Counted from the stretch's first letter, positions 53,946 through 63,846 are shown. The stretch is DNA of 64,000 nt from an uncultured Lachnospiraceae bacterium (GCA_910579225.1 CAJTTI010000013.1:40508-104507), one strand, 5' to 3'. Numbers and translations are program-made. The notes: a model not told the origin generated them from the letters alone.

Positions 53946-54627
53946 ATTGCCTCCCATCAATCTGATAACCCACACCTTTTTTGGTCCTGACAAAATCCTC
54001 CAGCCCGATCTCTTTCAAAGTACGGCGCAGACGGTTGATATTGACTGTCAGCGTATTATCGTCTATAAAGCATTCCTGTTCCCACAGACGTTTCATAATG
54101 CTCTCCCTGCTCACTGGCTGCCCTGCATGCTCGTAGAGGAGCTGAAGAATTCGGAATTCATTTCTGGAAAGCTCCTGTTTTCTGCCTGCATAAGTCACAG
54201 ACATATCCGACAGATTCAGAACAGCGCCGCCGCATTCCATAAGAGATGCTGCCTGCCCCTGAAAGGTATAAGCTCTGCGCAGTACTGCCTGTACTTTGGC
54301 AGAAAGAACTTCCAGATCAAAAGGCTTGGCAATAAAATCATCCCCGCCCATATTCATGGCCATGACAATGTTCATATTATCAGAAGCGGAAGAAAGGAAG
54401 ACAACCGGCACCTGGGAAACCTTGCGAATCTGACCGCACCAGTAGTAGCCATTATAAAAAGGCAAACCAATATCCAGCAATACCAGTTGAGGAGAAAAAC
54501 GGACAAAATGCTCCAGTACCTCTGTAAAATCCGTCACACACTCCACTTCATTGCCCCATCTTTCCAGATGACGCTGAACTGCCTCCGCTATCGTATTGTC
54601 ATCATCAATGACCATAATCTTATACAT
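53920..54627 (-). CDS. Response regulator, OmpR family (BceR-like)
   Basis: 235 aa. Receiver domain (1-115) with acidic pocket DDDN, phosphorylated aspartate in VLLDIGLPFYNGY, switch SSAS and K in IAKPFDLEVL. The C-terminal winged helix (135-228) ends in VRTKKGVGYQI. It is cotranscribed with the kinase and directs the adjacent ABC genes by family analogy. A hybrid kinase gene lies 28 nt upstream on the same strand, so the two may share a transcript. Confidence 0.95.
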   Translation of the reverse strand: MYKIMVIDDDNTIAEAVQRHLERWGNEVECVTDFTEVLEHFVRFSPQLVLLDIGLPFYNGYYWCGQIRKVSQVPVVFLSSASDNMNIVMAMNMGGDDFIAKPFDLEVLSAKVQAVLRRAYTFQGQAASLMECGGAVLNLSDMSVTYAGRKQELSRNEFRILQLLYEHAGQPVSRESIMKRLWEQECFIDDNTLTVNINRLRRTLKEIGLEDFVRTKKGVGYQIDGRQYESDYGKK

Positions 54628-54654
54628 GCTTCTCTTTCCGCTCTCCTGTTCTGA

Positions 54655-57633
54655 TCAAATCCACATTTGAAGCGCTTCTTCCAGCTTCCCGATGTCTACT
54701 GGTTTGGAAATATGGCTGTTCATCCCTGCTTCTTTTGCTTTTCTGATATCATCTGCAAAAGCATCCGCTGTCATGGCAATGATCGGGATTCTCTCCAGAT
54801 CTTCCCTGCCGGATGTCCGAATCGCCCTGACCGCCTCATATCCGTTCATCACCGGCATCTGAATATCCATAAAGACCAAATCATAATAGCCAGGAGCCTT
54901 CTTCAGCAGATCGTCAACTGCAAGTTTTCCATTCAATGCTTTCTCCACCTGGATACCCACCACATCCAGAAGTTCTGATGCCACCTCTATATTTAGTTCA
55001 TTATCTTCCACGAGAAGTACCTTCTTTCCCGAGAAATCCTGCTGCCGGAAATTTTCCAGAGCTGTAACCGGCTTTTCTCTGTTCCCAAGTCCCAGAACCT
55101 CTTTCAGCACTCTGATCAGCCTGGAACGGAACAAAGGCTTTTCAACAAATGCATCTACTCCTGCACTCATGGCCTCAGCTTCAATATCCGACCAGTCATA
55201 AGCAGACAGAATAATGATTGGGACACCGTCTCCTGCAGACTTTCGAATTGCCTTCGCGGTCTCCACTCCGTCCTTTCCAGGCATCTGCCAGTCCAAAAGC
55301 ACCACTGCATACTCCTTTTCCGTTTTCTTTCCGTCCAGAATCCGATTCACCGCACAATCGCCATCAAGTACATATTCTGCTTTCATCCGAAGACTGTTCA
55401 GAAGCTCGCAGGTGCTGTCACAGGCCGCCTCTTCGTCATCAACCACCAGTACCGGAAGACCTGCAAGCGCGTCAATTTCCTCCTGTGTAATGTCATTCAG
55501 CTTCAGATAGACGGACACAGTAAACCGGGACCCCTTCCCCAGCGTACTTTCCACCTGAATATCACCGTTCATCATCCGGGCAATATTAACTGCAATTGAC
55601 ATTCCAAGCCCTGTCCCTTCGATCTTCCCGGTTCTGGAATCAGCAGCACGGGAAAACGGTTCAAAGATTCTATCTATATAATCTTTGTCCATACCAATAC
55701 CAGTATCTTCAAAACTGAACTCATAATAACCACTGCCGGCAATATGAGAAAATTTTTCCTCAATATAAATACAGATTCTGCCCCCTGATGGAGTAAATTT
55801 GACTGCATTTCCCATAATATTCATGAAAATCTGCTGCAGTCTCTGTTCATCGCCGATTACATCCTCATGCTCCAGTCTGATAATATCTACATGAAGCTCC
55901 AGCCCTTTTGCCTCTATCTGGGAATGGAACACGGTCAGCAGACTTTTAATTGTATCTGACAGACTGAACATATTCTCCGTCAGACGCACCTTGCCACTTT
56001 CAATCCGACTCATGTCCAGAATCTCATTAATCAATCCAAGCAAATGTTTGCTGGAAACCGTGATTTTGCCAAGTGCGTCCAGAACACGTTCCTTTTCGTC
56101 AATATGCATACCTGCCACGGCAGTCATGCCAAGAATGGCATTCATGGGCGTACGAATATCATGACTCATCCTGGACAGAAAATCGCTTTTGGCCGAATTT
56201 GCAGACTCTGCCCGTTCTGCTGCCAGTGCCAGCATCTCTTTCTGTTCTTCCTCTTTGTGAATAATGTCATCAATACTGCGTACAGCCAGTGTGACCGCAA
56301 CCGGTCGCCCATTCTCTGTCTCTGCAGCAGTAATCGCACAGGAGCACCACTCATAACGTCCTGACTCTCCCATCCTTTTGTACTGGAGTTCCATATGTTC
56401 TTCTGTTTCAAGGTGCTTTAATATGTTGGGTAAATCAAGAAATTCCCTGATCTGTTCCCTGTACTCTTCTTCAATGATTCTCATCTCAAAACGACTGGCA
56501 ACAAATTCCCTGTTGTAATCGCCGGATTCTGACTCTTTGCCCCAGTAGGGATAGAGCATCTCATAGGTTCCTTTTTTCGCATCAATATAATAAATAGCCC
56601 GGTATGCCCGTGCCGTACCATTCATTGCATTCTGATAGATCCGGTTCTTCTTTGCCATTTGATCCCGTTCTGTTGCAAGGGCTTGATTTCGTCTCTCATG
56701 TCTGTAATCCTGAACTGTCTGGAAAATAACCAGCGCGGCTCCAAGCAGAATAAGCGCACAACTTATATAATAAAAATTATCTGCTCCAGCCAGTATCTCC
56801 TCTTCAGGTATGGTCAGAATTGCCGTCCAACCATTATCCATATGGTGAAAATACACATTGCGCACCATACCATCCATAGATGTGATATCATTCAGAATCT
56901 GATCATCCTTCTTCAGATCCACATTCTCCAGAAAACGATCCACCCATCTCTGGCATTCCTCATATGGATAATCCCTGGAAGTCTTATAGTAAAGCAGCGT
57001 TCCTTCTCTTCCGATCAAGTAATAAGAGGCATTCTGGGGCAGACTCAAATTTTTATTATTCTGTTCAAAACAGGAAAACCTCATATCAATCGCCATAAAA
57101 CTTCCGGTAGACGGAACCGCCTTACACATGGTCACAACCGGAAAGCCGGTCAGGGCATCCACATAAGCCGGCGATAGATAAATCTCTCCTTCTGCCGCCA
57201 TAGCACCCTGATAATAATCCATATCCTCAAAACGATAGTCCATCCTGGCCTCAACCTCCGGAATATTGGATATTATTTTCATACTACCCATGGCCCTTCC
57301 ATATATCTGGATCTGATCCGGACCATACAGTTCCAGCAACCCGTTCATGAATGGGTACAATCCTTCTTTTAACTCCTCAATTGATATATCATCCTTTTCC
57401 CGCTCCTCAATATAATTGACGCTGATTGTCAGGATTGACTCGCAGGCACGCATATTTCCCTCTTCTGATGACGAATAATTTTCCACAAGAGCAAGGCCCA
57501 TTCTGTTGGTATTTTCCATCAGAGAATCGCGCAAAATATTTGTACAGAGTACAATTACACTGACAAACATAATCAGTATCACAAAGTGATTGCGCATTTT
57601 CTTTAACAGCTGTTTCTTTTTGCTTTTATTCAT
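54655..57633 (-). CDS. Hybrid sensor histidine kinase with two receiver domains
   Basis: 992 aa, membrane-bound. TM1 near residues 14-32, an extracellular sensor of about 240 residues that looks dCache-like, TM2 near 280-300, a PAS-like region, HisKA with the phosphoacceptor in FLSRMSHDIRTPMNAILG (about 490), HATPase (NAVKFTPSGG and FEDTGIGMDKDYID), receiver 1 (VLVVDDEEAACD, VLLDWQMPGKDG) and receiver 2 (VLLVEDNELNIEVA, VFMDIQMPVMNGYEA). There is no Hpt or output domain, so the phosphate must leave to another protein or the receivers act locally. Its signal is unknown. Confidence 0.95.
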   Translation of the reverse strand: MNKSKKKQLLKKMRNHFVILIMFVSVIVLCTNILRDSLMENTNRMGLALVENYSSSEEGNMRACESILTISVNYIEEREKDDISIEELKEGLYPFMNGLLELYGPDQIQIYGRAMGSMKIISNIPEVEARMDYRFEDMDYYQGAMAAEGEIYLSPAYVDALTGFPVVTMCKAVPSTGSFMAIDMRFSCFEQNNKNLSLPQNASYYLIGREGTLLYYKTSRDYPYEECQRWVDRFLENVDLKKDDQILNDITSMDGMVRNVYFHHMDNGWTAILTIPEEEILAGADNFYYISCALILLGAALVIFQTVQDYRHERRNQALATERDQMAKKNRIYQNAMNGTARAYRAIYYIDAKKGTYEMLYPYWGKESESGDYNREFVASRFEMRIIEEEYREQIREFLDLPNILKHLETEEHMELQYKRMGESGRYEWCSCAITAAETENGRPVAVTLAVRSIDDIIHKEEEQKEMLALAAERAESANSAKSDFLSRMSHDIRTPMNAILGMTAVAGMHIDEKERVLDALGKITVSSKHLLGLINEILDMSRIESGKVRLTENMFSLSDTIKSLLTVFHSQIEAKGLELHVDIIRLEHEDVIGDEQRLQQIFMNIMGNAVKFTPSGGRICIYIEEKFSHIAGSGYYEFSFEDTGIGMDKDYIDRIFEPFSRAADSRTGKIEGTGLGMSIAVNIARMMNGDIQVESTLGKGSRFTVSVYLKLNDITQEEIDALAGLPVLVVDDEEAACDSTCELLNSLRMKAEYVLDGDCAVNRILDGKKTEKEYAVVLLDWQMPGKDGVETAKAIRKSAGDGVPIIILSAYDWSDIEAEAMSAGVDAFVEKPLFRSRLIRVLKEVLGLGNREKPVTALENFRQQDFSGKKVLLVEDNELNIEVASELLDVVGIQVEKALNGKLAVDDLLKKAPGYYDLVFMDIQMPVMNGYEAVRAIRTSGREDLERIPIIAMTADAFADDIRKAKEAGMNSHISKPVDIGKLEEALQMWI

Positions 57634-57812
57634 AATCGGCTGTTCCCTTTTCTTTCTATCTGATTGGATGCATCAATATCTTTCGTCTCACACTTGAAAA
57701 TTCCTGCTACTTAGTATATATTCTACAGTTTTTGAGAATGAAAATCAATAGAAAACCGCAAAGGATGCTTTTATGCGGATCATTCATAACAGAATCTGCC
57801 GGCGACAGCTAT

Positions 57813-57840
57813 TTGACAAAAAACAGAGAATTGCTATAAT
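57813..57840 (+). promoter_or_regulatory. Strong sigma-A promoter of the UbiA operon
   Basis: TTGACA (57813-57818), 16 bp, TATAAT (57835-57840): both hexamers are consensus. A start near 57847 gives a leader of about 60 nt. The rest of the 57634-57812 gap shows nothing clear. Confidence 0.85.
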
Positions 57841-57852
57841 GAAAGCAACGTA

Positions 57853-57878
57853 TTCTTTTCCGTATCTCCGGAAAAGAA
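57853..57878 (+). promoter_or_regulatory. Inverted repeat in the UbiA-operon leader
   Basis: TTCTTTTCC (57853-57861) and GGAAAAGAA (57870-57878) are perfect 9-bp arms around 8 nt, directly after the predicted start site. An operator or leader hairpin. A related TCCGGA-containing sequence in the other orientation stands at the operon's end near 63906-63935. Confidence 0.5.
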
Positions 57879-57908
57879 AATCTGTCCGGAAAGTACAGGA
57901 AATATGTC

Positions 57909-58814
57909 ATGATCAAACGTCTGTCTGTTTATTTTCGTGAAATGTACCCCATCCTCCCGAGATTTATTCTGGGACTGATTATCTTTGGAGAGATTCACTT
58001 TATCATTCTCCTGAACTTTCAGATCCGCTCCTTTCGCCTGGGTATCCAGGAACTGATCGGCGGATTCACTGTATTCAGTTTTCTTCTCTGGCTTCGAATC
58101 GCTGATGATTTTAAAGATTATGAACTGGACTGTCGGCTTTTTCCCACACGTCCACTGCCTTCCGGAAGAGTCCATAAGAATGATCTGATTATTTTCGTAA
58201 CGCTTCTGATCAGCGTCACAGCATGTCTGAACCTGTTTTGCATGAACAATTTTGGATTTTTCCTGTTTCTCTATTTCTATGGTACTCTTATGTCTCTCTG
58301 GTTTTTCAGCAGGAAGAAAATTCAGAAAAGTCTTCCGCTGGCTCTTGTCACTCATAACCCGGTGCAGATGATCATGAACGTCTATATCATCTCTTTCACC
58401 TGTATTAAATATGACCTTCCCTCATTTACCTGGGTGAACATTCTCGCTGCGTGGACCTTGTATTTTCCGGCGCTGATCTGGGAGATCGCCCGTAAAATCC
58501 GGGCACCGGAAAACGAAACCGAATATGTGACCTATTCCAGTCTGTTTGGATATCAAAAGCCCATCCGATTCATCCTGATTCTGACCTGGGTGGATATTAT
58601 GACTAATTTTCTTCTGGTATGGAATCTGAATCAGTACACGGTTATCGCACTTCTTATCAATGTGCTCTGGATGACCCTTAAATTTTTTCAGTTTCTGAAA
58701 GATCCTGCCCGGTTTGCCATTGTGGACAAGGTGGAGCGCTATACCTACATTCAGGAATCCCTTATGCTCCTGACCATCCCTGTCTACCTGATCTTTGGAC
58801 CACTGCAGCTTTAA
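57909..58814 (+). CDS. UbiA-like prenyltransferase family membrane protein
   Basis: 301 aa with seven to nine membrane helices. The first prenyl-diphosphate/Mg motif is intact: LRIADDFKDYELD (D66, D67, D70, D74) matching the (N/D)DxxDxxxD pattern, followed by TRPLPSGRV as in UbiA enzymes. The second Asp-rich motif is not clear (NETEYVTYSSLFGYQ is in its place), so the reaction may differ from quinone prenylation. It heads a four-gene operon with its own consensus promoter. It could attach or build an isoprenoid chain on a small acceptor; the substrate is unknown. Confidence 0.85.
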   Translation: MIKRLSVYFREMYPILPRFILGLIIFGEIHFIILLNFQIRSFRLGIQELIGGFTVFSFLLWLRIADDFKDYELDCRLFPTRPLPSGRVHKNDLIIFVTLLISVTACLNLFCMNNFGFFLFLYFYGTLMSLWFFSRKKIQKSLPLALVTHNPVQMIMNVYIISFTCIKYDLPSFTWVNILAAWTLYFPALIWEIARKIRAPENETEYVTYSSLFGYQKPIRFILILTWVDIMTNFLLVWNLNQYTVIALLINVLWMTLKFFQFLKDPARFAIVDKVERYTYIQESLMLLTIPVYLIFGPLQL

Positions 58815-58834
58815 GAAAATAAGGAGTTCTGCCC

Positions 58835-61285
58835 ATGATCATTACATCTGAAAATTACAGCACGTATACTATCGGCCCCAAAGCCGGCAATCTTTTCCGC
58901 CTCATGGAACATGGCTTTCCCGTCCCGCCCTTTTTCTGTATATCCGAAGATTTCTGCGAAGAAGAGGTTCTCTGTCACCTCCACCGGCATTTCCCCCATA
59001 CCCGGTTCTTCTCCGTCCGCTCCTGCGCATCTGCCGAAGATGGTGACTCCCGCTCCTTTGCCGGACAGTTTCAGACCTTTCTCCGGGTGGAGAAGAATCT
59101 GGTCTGCGCCCGCATCCAAAGCGTCCTGTCCTGTTCCGATAACAAAAAAGCTCTGGAATACTGCAGAATTCATCACATAAATCCTTCCTCCATCCGGATG
59201 TATGTCATCGTCCAGGAAATGATCGAGGCAGATTGCTCCGGCGTTCTGTTCACGGCCAACCCTCTGGGAATTTTAAATGAAACCGTCATTGTTCAGGGAG
59301 CCGGAACCGGCGACCAGACCGTAGAAGACCGGACGGACACTACCACCTGGTATTATAATCTGACAGATCGCATCTGCTACCGCGAACAGACCGGAGATGC
59401 GCCACTTATGACCAATAGTCAGATTCGAAAACTGATCCATATTTCCCGGAAGATCCGGAAACTGTTCCGACAGGAATGTGACCTGGAATACGCCTGGAAA
59501 GATGGCACGCTTTATCTGCTTCAGGTACGTCCCATTACCACACTGAAAAAAGATGCACCCGTCATTATTCTGGATAACAGCAATATTGTGGAAAGCTATC
59601 CCGGTATCACCCTTCCGCTGACCCAGAGCTTTATCCGTGATGCCTACTATCAGGTATTCAGAAGCCTGCTTCTGCACCTGACTGGCGAACGTAAAACCGT
59701 CCGGCATATGGATCATATACTACAGAACATGGTGGACATGGCGAACGGAAGAGTCTATTATCGTATCAGCAACTGGTATGACATCCTTCTTCTGCTCCCT
59801 TTTCACAGGAAATTGATCCCTCTCTGGCAGGAGATGATGGGAGTGGGAAATAAAACCGTCAGCTCCTGTCTGGAAGGTAGAGTCCGAAAAATCACGCGTT
59901 TGAAGACGGCATGTTCTTTTTTCCGTCTCCTCTGCACCTGTCCCCGGAAAATGGAGGAGCTGGATTCGTATTTTTCAGAAATCCAGAAGCATTTTAGATC
60001 CCTTGATATGACTTCCATGGATAACCGGGCCCTTCTAAAGGCTTATCATACGCTGAAGGACATGACAGTACAACGGTGGGACATGACACTGGTCAATGAC
60101 ATGTACGCTTTTTTATTCACTGGACTGTTGAAATTCTGCCTGAAGATCAGACGGGTTCCTGATTATGATCTGGCTGCCAGTCGGGCTATCCGGGGGAATT
60201 GCCATCTGGACAGTCTCGAACCCATACTGGAGCTGAACCGAATTGTAAAACAGGCTTTAAGGGAGCACCGCCTGGCAGAACTTCAAACGATACAGTGCAA
60301 CGAAGATTATGAGCGATACATACAGGAGACAGATGATCTTTTTACCCGGAGACTGAAAGACTATATCTGCCGGTTTGGCGACCGGAATGTGGAAGAACTG
60401 AAACTGGAAAGCCAGACATTCCGGACAGACCCGATTCTTCTGATCCGGTATCTTACGCAATATGCTGATGCACTGCTCTTGGCAGAAGAGTCTACAGCTC
60501 TACCTAAACATCTAAGTCCCCCTCGACCAGGATCCGTCGATTCAGAAGCTTCCGTCCGTCTTCGCGGACTCGCTGGTTTCTTCGCGGCAAAAGCCGCCCT
60601 CGGCATCCGCAACCGGGAACGCTCCCGTCTCCATCGAAGTCGGTTATATGGGATGATGCGTACACTTGTCCTCCAGACAGGTGCAAATCTGCAGGCTCAG
60701 GGAAGAATAGAATCTGTCCGGGATATCTTCTGGCTCACATGTCAGGAAATCGAGCAGGAGATTTCCACCCCCATGCCGCACCTGCAGGAACTTATCGCCT
60801 CGCGGAAAGAACAATACGAAGGCTTTCATTCCCTTCCCGCTTACTCCCGACTGGTCTTCTCCGGCAAAGTCACGGACAAGACGCCGAAAAAAGCCAGAAA
60901 GATAATTGGCAGCTTCTCCTCCCGCTCCTATACAGGTACTGCCTGTTCTCCCGGGATCGCAGAAGGCCGCGTTCTGGTCCTTCGCCATCCCACCCTGCAG
61001 ACAGACACTACAGACCGGATTCTAGTGACACAGATGACCGATCCCGGATGGGTCTTCCTGATCGCACATGCAAAAGCAATCATCGCAGAAAAAGGCTCTC
61101 TTCTGTCTCATACGGCGATTATCTGCAGAGAACTTTTAAAGCCTGCCGTTGTAGGAATCCCTCATATTACGGAACAGCTAAAAGATGGCGACTATGTGCG
61201 GGTAGATGCAGATACAGGAATCATCACTGTCCTTTCTCATACAGAATCAGGCGAAACCGGGGAATCTCAACATGAAAAATCCTGA
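58835..61285 (+). CDS. PEP synthase-like dikinase, rifampin phosphotransferase architecture
   Basis: 816 aa. Residues 1-235 are the ATP-grasp half of PEP synthases (GNLFRLMEHGFPVPPFF, VRSCASAEDGDSRSFAGQ, LEYAWKDGTLYLLQVRPITT). Residues 240-690 are a long central region with no family motif I know. The C-terminus is the swinging phosphohistidine domain (ACSPGIAEGRVLV, H759 in GSLLSHTAIICREL). The PEP/pyruvate barrel of true PEP synthase is missing, as in rifampin phosphotransferase, so the beta-phosphate of ATP should go to another acceptor, held by the central region. It is in an operon with UbiA, a ligase and a GNAT, so an intrinsic pathway substrate is more likely than rifampin. Confidence 0.85.
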   Translation: MIITSENYSTYTIGPKAGNLFRLMEHGFPVPPFFCISEDFCEEEVLCHLHRHFPHTRFFSVRSCASAEDGDSRSFAGQFQTFLRVEKNLVCARIQSVLSCSDNKKALEYCRIHHINPSSIRMYVIVQEMIEADCSGVLFTANPLGILNETVIVQGAGTGDQTVEDRTDTTTWYYNLTDRICYREQTGDAPLMTNSQIRKLIHISRKIRKLFRQECDLEYAWKDGTLYLLQVRPITTLKKDAPVIILDNSNIVESYPGITLPLTQSFIRDAYYQVFRSLLLHLTGERKTVRHMDHILQNMVDMANGRVYYRISNWYDILLLLPFHRKLIPLWQEMMGVGNKTVSSCLEGRVRKITRLKTACSFFRLLCTCPRKMEELDSYFSEIQKHFRSLDMTSMDNRALLKAYHTLKDMTVQRWDMTLVNDMYAFLFTGLLKFCLKIRRVPDYDLAASRAIRGNCHLDSLEPILELNRIVKQALREHRLAELQTIQCNEDYERYIQETDDLFTRRLKDYICRFGDRNVEELKLESQTFRTDPILLIRYLTQYADALLLAEESTALPKHLSPPRPGSVDSEASVRLRGLAGFFAAKAALGIRNRERSRLHRSRLYGMMRTLVLQTGANLQAQGRIESVRDIFWLTCQEIEQEISTPMPHLQELIASRKEQYEGFHSLPAYSRLVFSGKVTDKTPKKARKIIGSFSSRSYTGTACSPGIAEGRVLVLRHPTLQTDTTDRILVTQMTDPGWVFLIAHAKAIIAEKGSLLSHTAIICRELLKPAVVGIPHITEQLKDGDYVRVDADTGIITVLSHTESGETGESQHEKS

Positions 61286-61330
61286 TTCTTAACACTACTT
61301 TCTGAAAAAACAAAAAAGGAGACCGCACAA

Positions 61331-62761
61331 ATGAAAAGCATCAGTGAATATCTGGAAGAAGATTATATCAAATGGGGCAGCCGCCCTTATATCTATACAA
61401 AAAAAGGCCAGGTCTTTCTCCCGAGAACCTTTCAGGAAGTCATCAATGACCTGAAGAACCTGTCAAAAGGTCTTCTGCTCCGCGGATTCAACTGTCAAAA
61501 TCTCATGATCTATTCGGAAAATTCTTACGAATGGATGGTTCTGTACCTTGGAATCATGGGCTATGTGGGGACCTGCGTGCCGGTGGATAAGGAATGGACA
61601 GCCCATGACCTTCAAAATACCCTGTCAGCCATCCCAATTTCTGCCGTCTTCTATTCCCGGTCCAAACTTTCGTGTGTTGAACCGCTCTGGAAGACACATC
61701 CGGAGATCTCCTGGTTCTGTATCGAAGACTCTGTTTCGGAACTGATTCAGACCGGACAGGATTCTCATATGAAATTGCAGGGCAGAACCGACATGGAAGA
61801 GACGGCCATGATCCTGTTCACCTCCGGCACCACCAACCTTCCCAAAGCCATTCCACTCACCCAGGAAAACCTCTTTGCCAACTGGGAAACCCTGTACCGG
61901 CGCACACCCATGACCGAAGCAGACCGTTCCTTTGTGTTCCTGCCTCTGAGTCACGTCTATACAGGTGTGGCAAATTTTCTCTATACTATCGTGTCCGGCA
62001 TGCAGATCTACCTCTGTTCTCATATGGATCTTCTGATTCCGGAACTGACCGAAGTATGTCCGACCGTAGTCTGCACGGTTCCTCTGCTTCTGTACCGAAT
62101 GTATGAATCCATGACCGATGAGCTCCTGGTGACTCTTCGTTCTCTCCGTTATCTCTACTGCGGCGGAAGCTTTACGAACCCGGATATTAAACAATATTTT
62201 ATCCGGGAAGGCATCCCATTGCTGGAAGCATACGGGACCACAGAGACGTCCTCTGTAATCGCTCTCTCAGTCCCTGGTGATCCCAATCTTACATGCAACG
62301 GAGTCGTGTTTGAAAATCTGGAAATCCGGATCCTCCATCCGGATAAGGATGGTATCGGAGAGATCCTGGTACGCGGAAAAAGCGTCTCCAAAGGTTACCT
62401 GAACCGAAATGACCATTATTCAGAATTTGACCAGGACGGTTTCTATCATACCGGCGACCTGGGCCATCTGGACGAAAGCCGGCATCTGTATCTGAAAGGA
62501 AGAAAGAAGCGTATGATTCTGACTGCCAACGGCAAAAACATCTATGTGGATGAACTGGAAGAACTGATTCTGAGGCATCCGAAAATCCTGGCTGCAAAAG
62601 TTTTCGAAGAGGCCCATCACCCGGCAATTTCTGTTGTTACGGATCTGTCAGAAACAGAAGTCCAGGATTATGTCAGTCTTGTCAATCTGCAGCTTCCTGC
62701 TTTCAAACAGATTCGAAAGATTTATCAAAAACCGGACACTCCAGGAGGCAGAATCAAATGA
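61331..62761 (+). CDS. AMP-forming acyl-CoA/acid ligase family protein
   Basis: 476 aa, ANL superfamily. Phosphate loop TSGTTNLPK (164-172), YGTTETS (A5), YHTGDLGHL (A7), KGRKKRMILTANGKNIY (A8). At the very end the motif usually read PxTxxGKI is PDTPGGRIK, so arginine stands where the adenylation lysine is expected; the C-terminal lid is otherwise short. It might still adenylate with a shifted residue. GGAG lies ahead. It starts 45 nt after the dikinase gene and overlaps the GNAT gene (ATGA). The acid substrate is unknown. Confidence 0.85.
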   Translation: MKSISEYLEEDYIKWGSRPYIYTKKGQVFLPRTFQEVINDLKNLSKGLLLRGFNCQNLMIYSENSYEWMVLYLGIMGYVGTCVPVDKEWTAHDLQNTLSAIPISAVFYSRSKLSCVEPLWKTHPEISWFCIEDSVSELIQTGQDSHMKLQGRTDMEETAMILFTSGTTNLPKAIPLTQENLFANWETLYRRTPMTEADRSFVFLPLSHVYTGVANFLYTIVSGMQIYLCSHMDLLIPELTEVCPTVVCTVPLLLYRMYESMTDELLVTLRSLRYLYCGGSFTNPDIKQYFIREGIPLLEAYGTTETSSVIALSVPGDPNLTCNGVVFENLEIRILHPDKDGIGEILVRGKSVSKGYLNRNDHYSEFDQDGFYHTGDLGHLDESRHLYLKGRKKRMILTANGKNIYVDELEELILRHPKILAAKVFEEAHHPAISVVTDLSETEVQDYVSLVNLQLPAFKQIRKIYQKPDTPGGRIK

Positions 62762-63831
62762 ATTACACTGTTATTACTTTTTCCCATGAAGAGCACCATA
62801 TCCGACAGTTTCTGGAGCTTCCGAAACATCTCTATTCCCGGAAAGAGCGGGTGCAGAATCCGGCAGAAGAACTGGCAATTTTAAAAGGCACCCATGTCTT
62901 AAGTCATTATTTTCAGGTCTATCCCTTTCTGGTGATCGATGAAAACGAAACGGCCGTCAGCCGCGCCGTTCTCACCATCTATCCAGAAGACACAAACGCC
63001 TGTCTGGGATTTTTTGAGAGCGAAGAAACAGAAGAGGCCGTCTGTCTTCTGTTCCAGGAAGCGGAACAACTGGCTAAAGCACATGGCTGCACCCAGATCA
63101 CGGGGCCCATTGATGCTTCCTTCTGGATCCGGTACCGTTTTAAAACAAACCATTTTGAACATTCTTATACCGGAGAACCCTATAATAAAGACTATTACCT
63201 GAAGCTTTGGCTGTCCGCAGGTTATCAGATTGCCGAATACTACTGCTCGAACCATTATACTTCCATAGATCCGGCCCACCAAAACCCACAGTTTTCTGCC
63301 CGCCTCCTTGCCAAACAAGCCGAAGGCTATGTGATCAAAAGTCCGTCCGCAGACTCTTTTGACCGGACGCTCCATGAAGTGTACGGGCTTCTGATCGAAC
63401 TGTACCGTCATTTTCCTGCCTACCGGCATATTACGGAAAAGGAATTCACTTCCATGTATGGTTATCTGAAATTACTGATCCGCTATCCCATGGTTAAGAT
63501 GGCGTACCTGCAAAAACAGCCCGTCGGCTTCTTTATCAGTATCCCCGACTACGGCAATACTGTCTACGATGCCCACTCTCTCTCCGATTTTCTTCGTATC
63601 CTGCGCGTCAGGCTGCGCCCCAGGTCCTATGTTATGCTCTACATGGGGGTTGCCCCGGCTCACCGGGGACTGGGCAAGGCCATGGCCGAGGTCATCAAAG
63701 AAGAATTGAAAAAGACCGGTGTTCCCTCTGTGGGCGCACTGATCCGCCAAGGGAATGTAAACAAAGACTATTTTCAGGAACTGATTGATTATGAATTTGA
63801 ATATGTACTGTTGGATAAGCATCTTGTCTGA
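62758..63831 (+). CDS. GNAT-family N-acyltransferase-like protein
   Basis: 357 aa. The C-terminal third carries the acyl-CoA pyrophosphate loop (VAPAHRGLGKAMAEVI, about 297-312) followed by a helix and the NVNKDYFQELIDYEFEYV strand. The N-terminal half also looks GNAT-like (LVIDENETAVSRAVLTIY), making a double or extended fold as in some lipid- or peptidoglycan-related acyltransferases. It overlaps the ligase gene by four bases. A ligase that activates an acid and a GNAT that transfers it are a natural pair; acceptor unknown. Confidence 0.8.
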   Translation: MNYTVITFSHEEHHIRQFLELPKHLYSRKERVQNPAEELAILKGTHVLSHYFQVYPFLVIDENETAVSRAVLTIYPEDTNACLGFFESEETEEAVCLLFQEAEQLAKAHGCTQITGPIDASFWIRYRFKTNHFEHSYTGEPYNKDYYLKLWLSAGYQIAEYYCSNHYTSIDPAHQNPQFSARLLAKQAEGYVIKSPSADSFDRTLHEVYGLLIELYRHFPAYRHITEKEFTSMYGYLKLLIRYPMVKMAYLQKQPVGFFISIPDYGNTVYDAHSLSDFLRILRVRLRPRSYVMLYMGVAPAHRGLGKAMAEVIKEELKKTGVPSVGALIRQGNVNKDYFQELIDYEFEYVLLDKHLV

Positions 63832-63846
63832 TCCACACCTGTTCAC

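Noticed and set aside
57834..58355. A 173-codon minus-strand frame over the UbiA gene start and promoter
   Set aside because: Lysine- and glutamine-rich shadow of a transmembrane gene, with no ribosome site and overlapping a consensus promoter.
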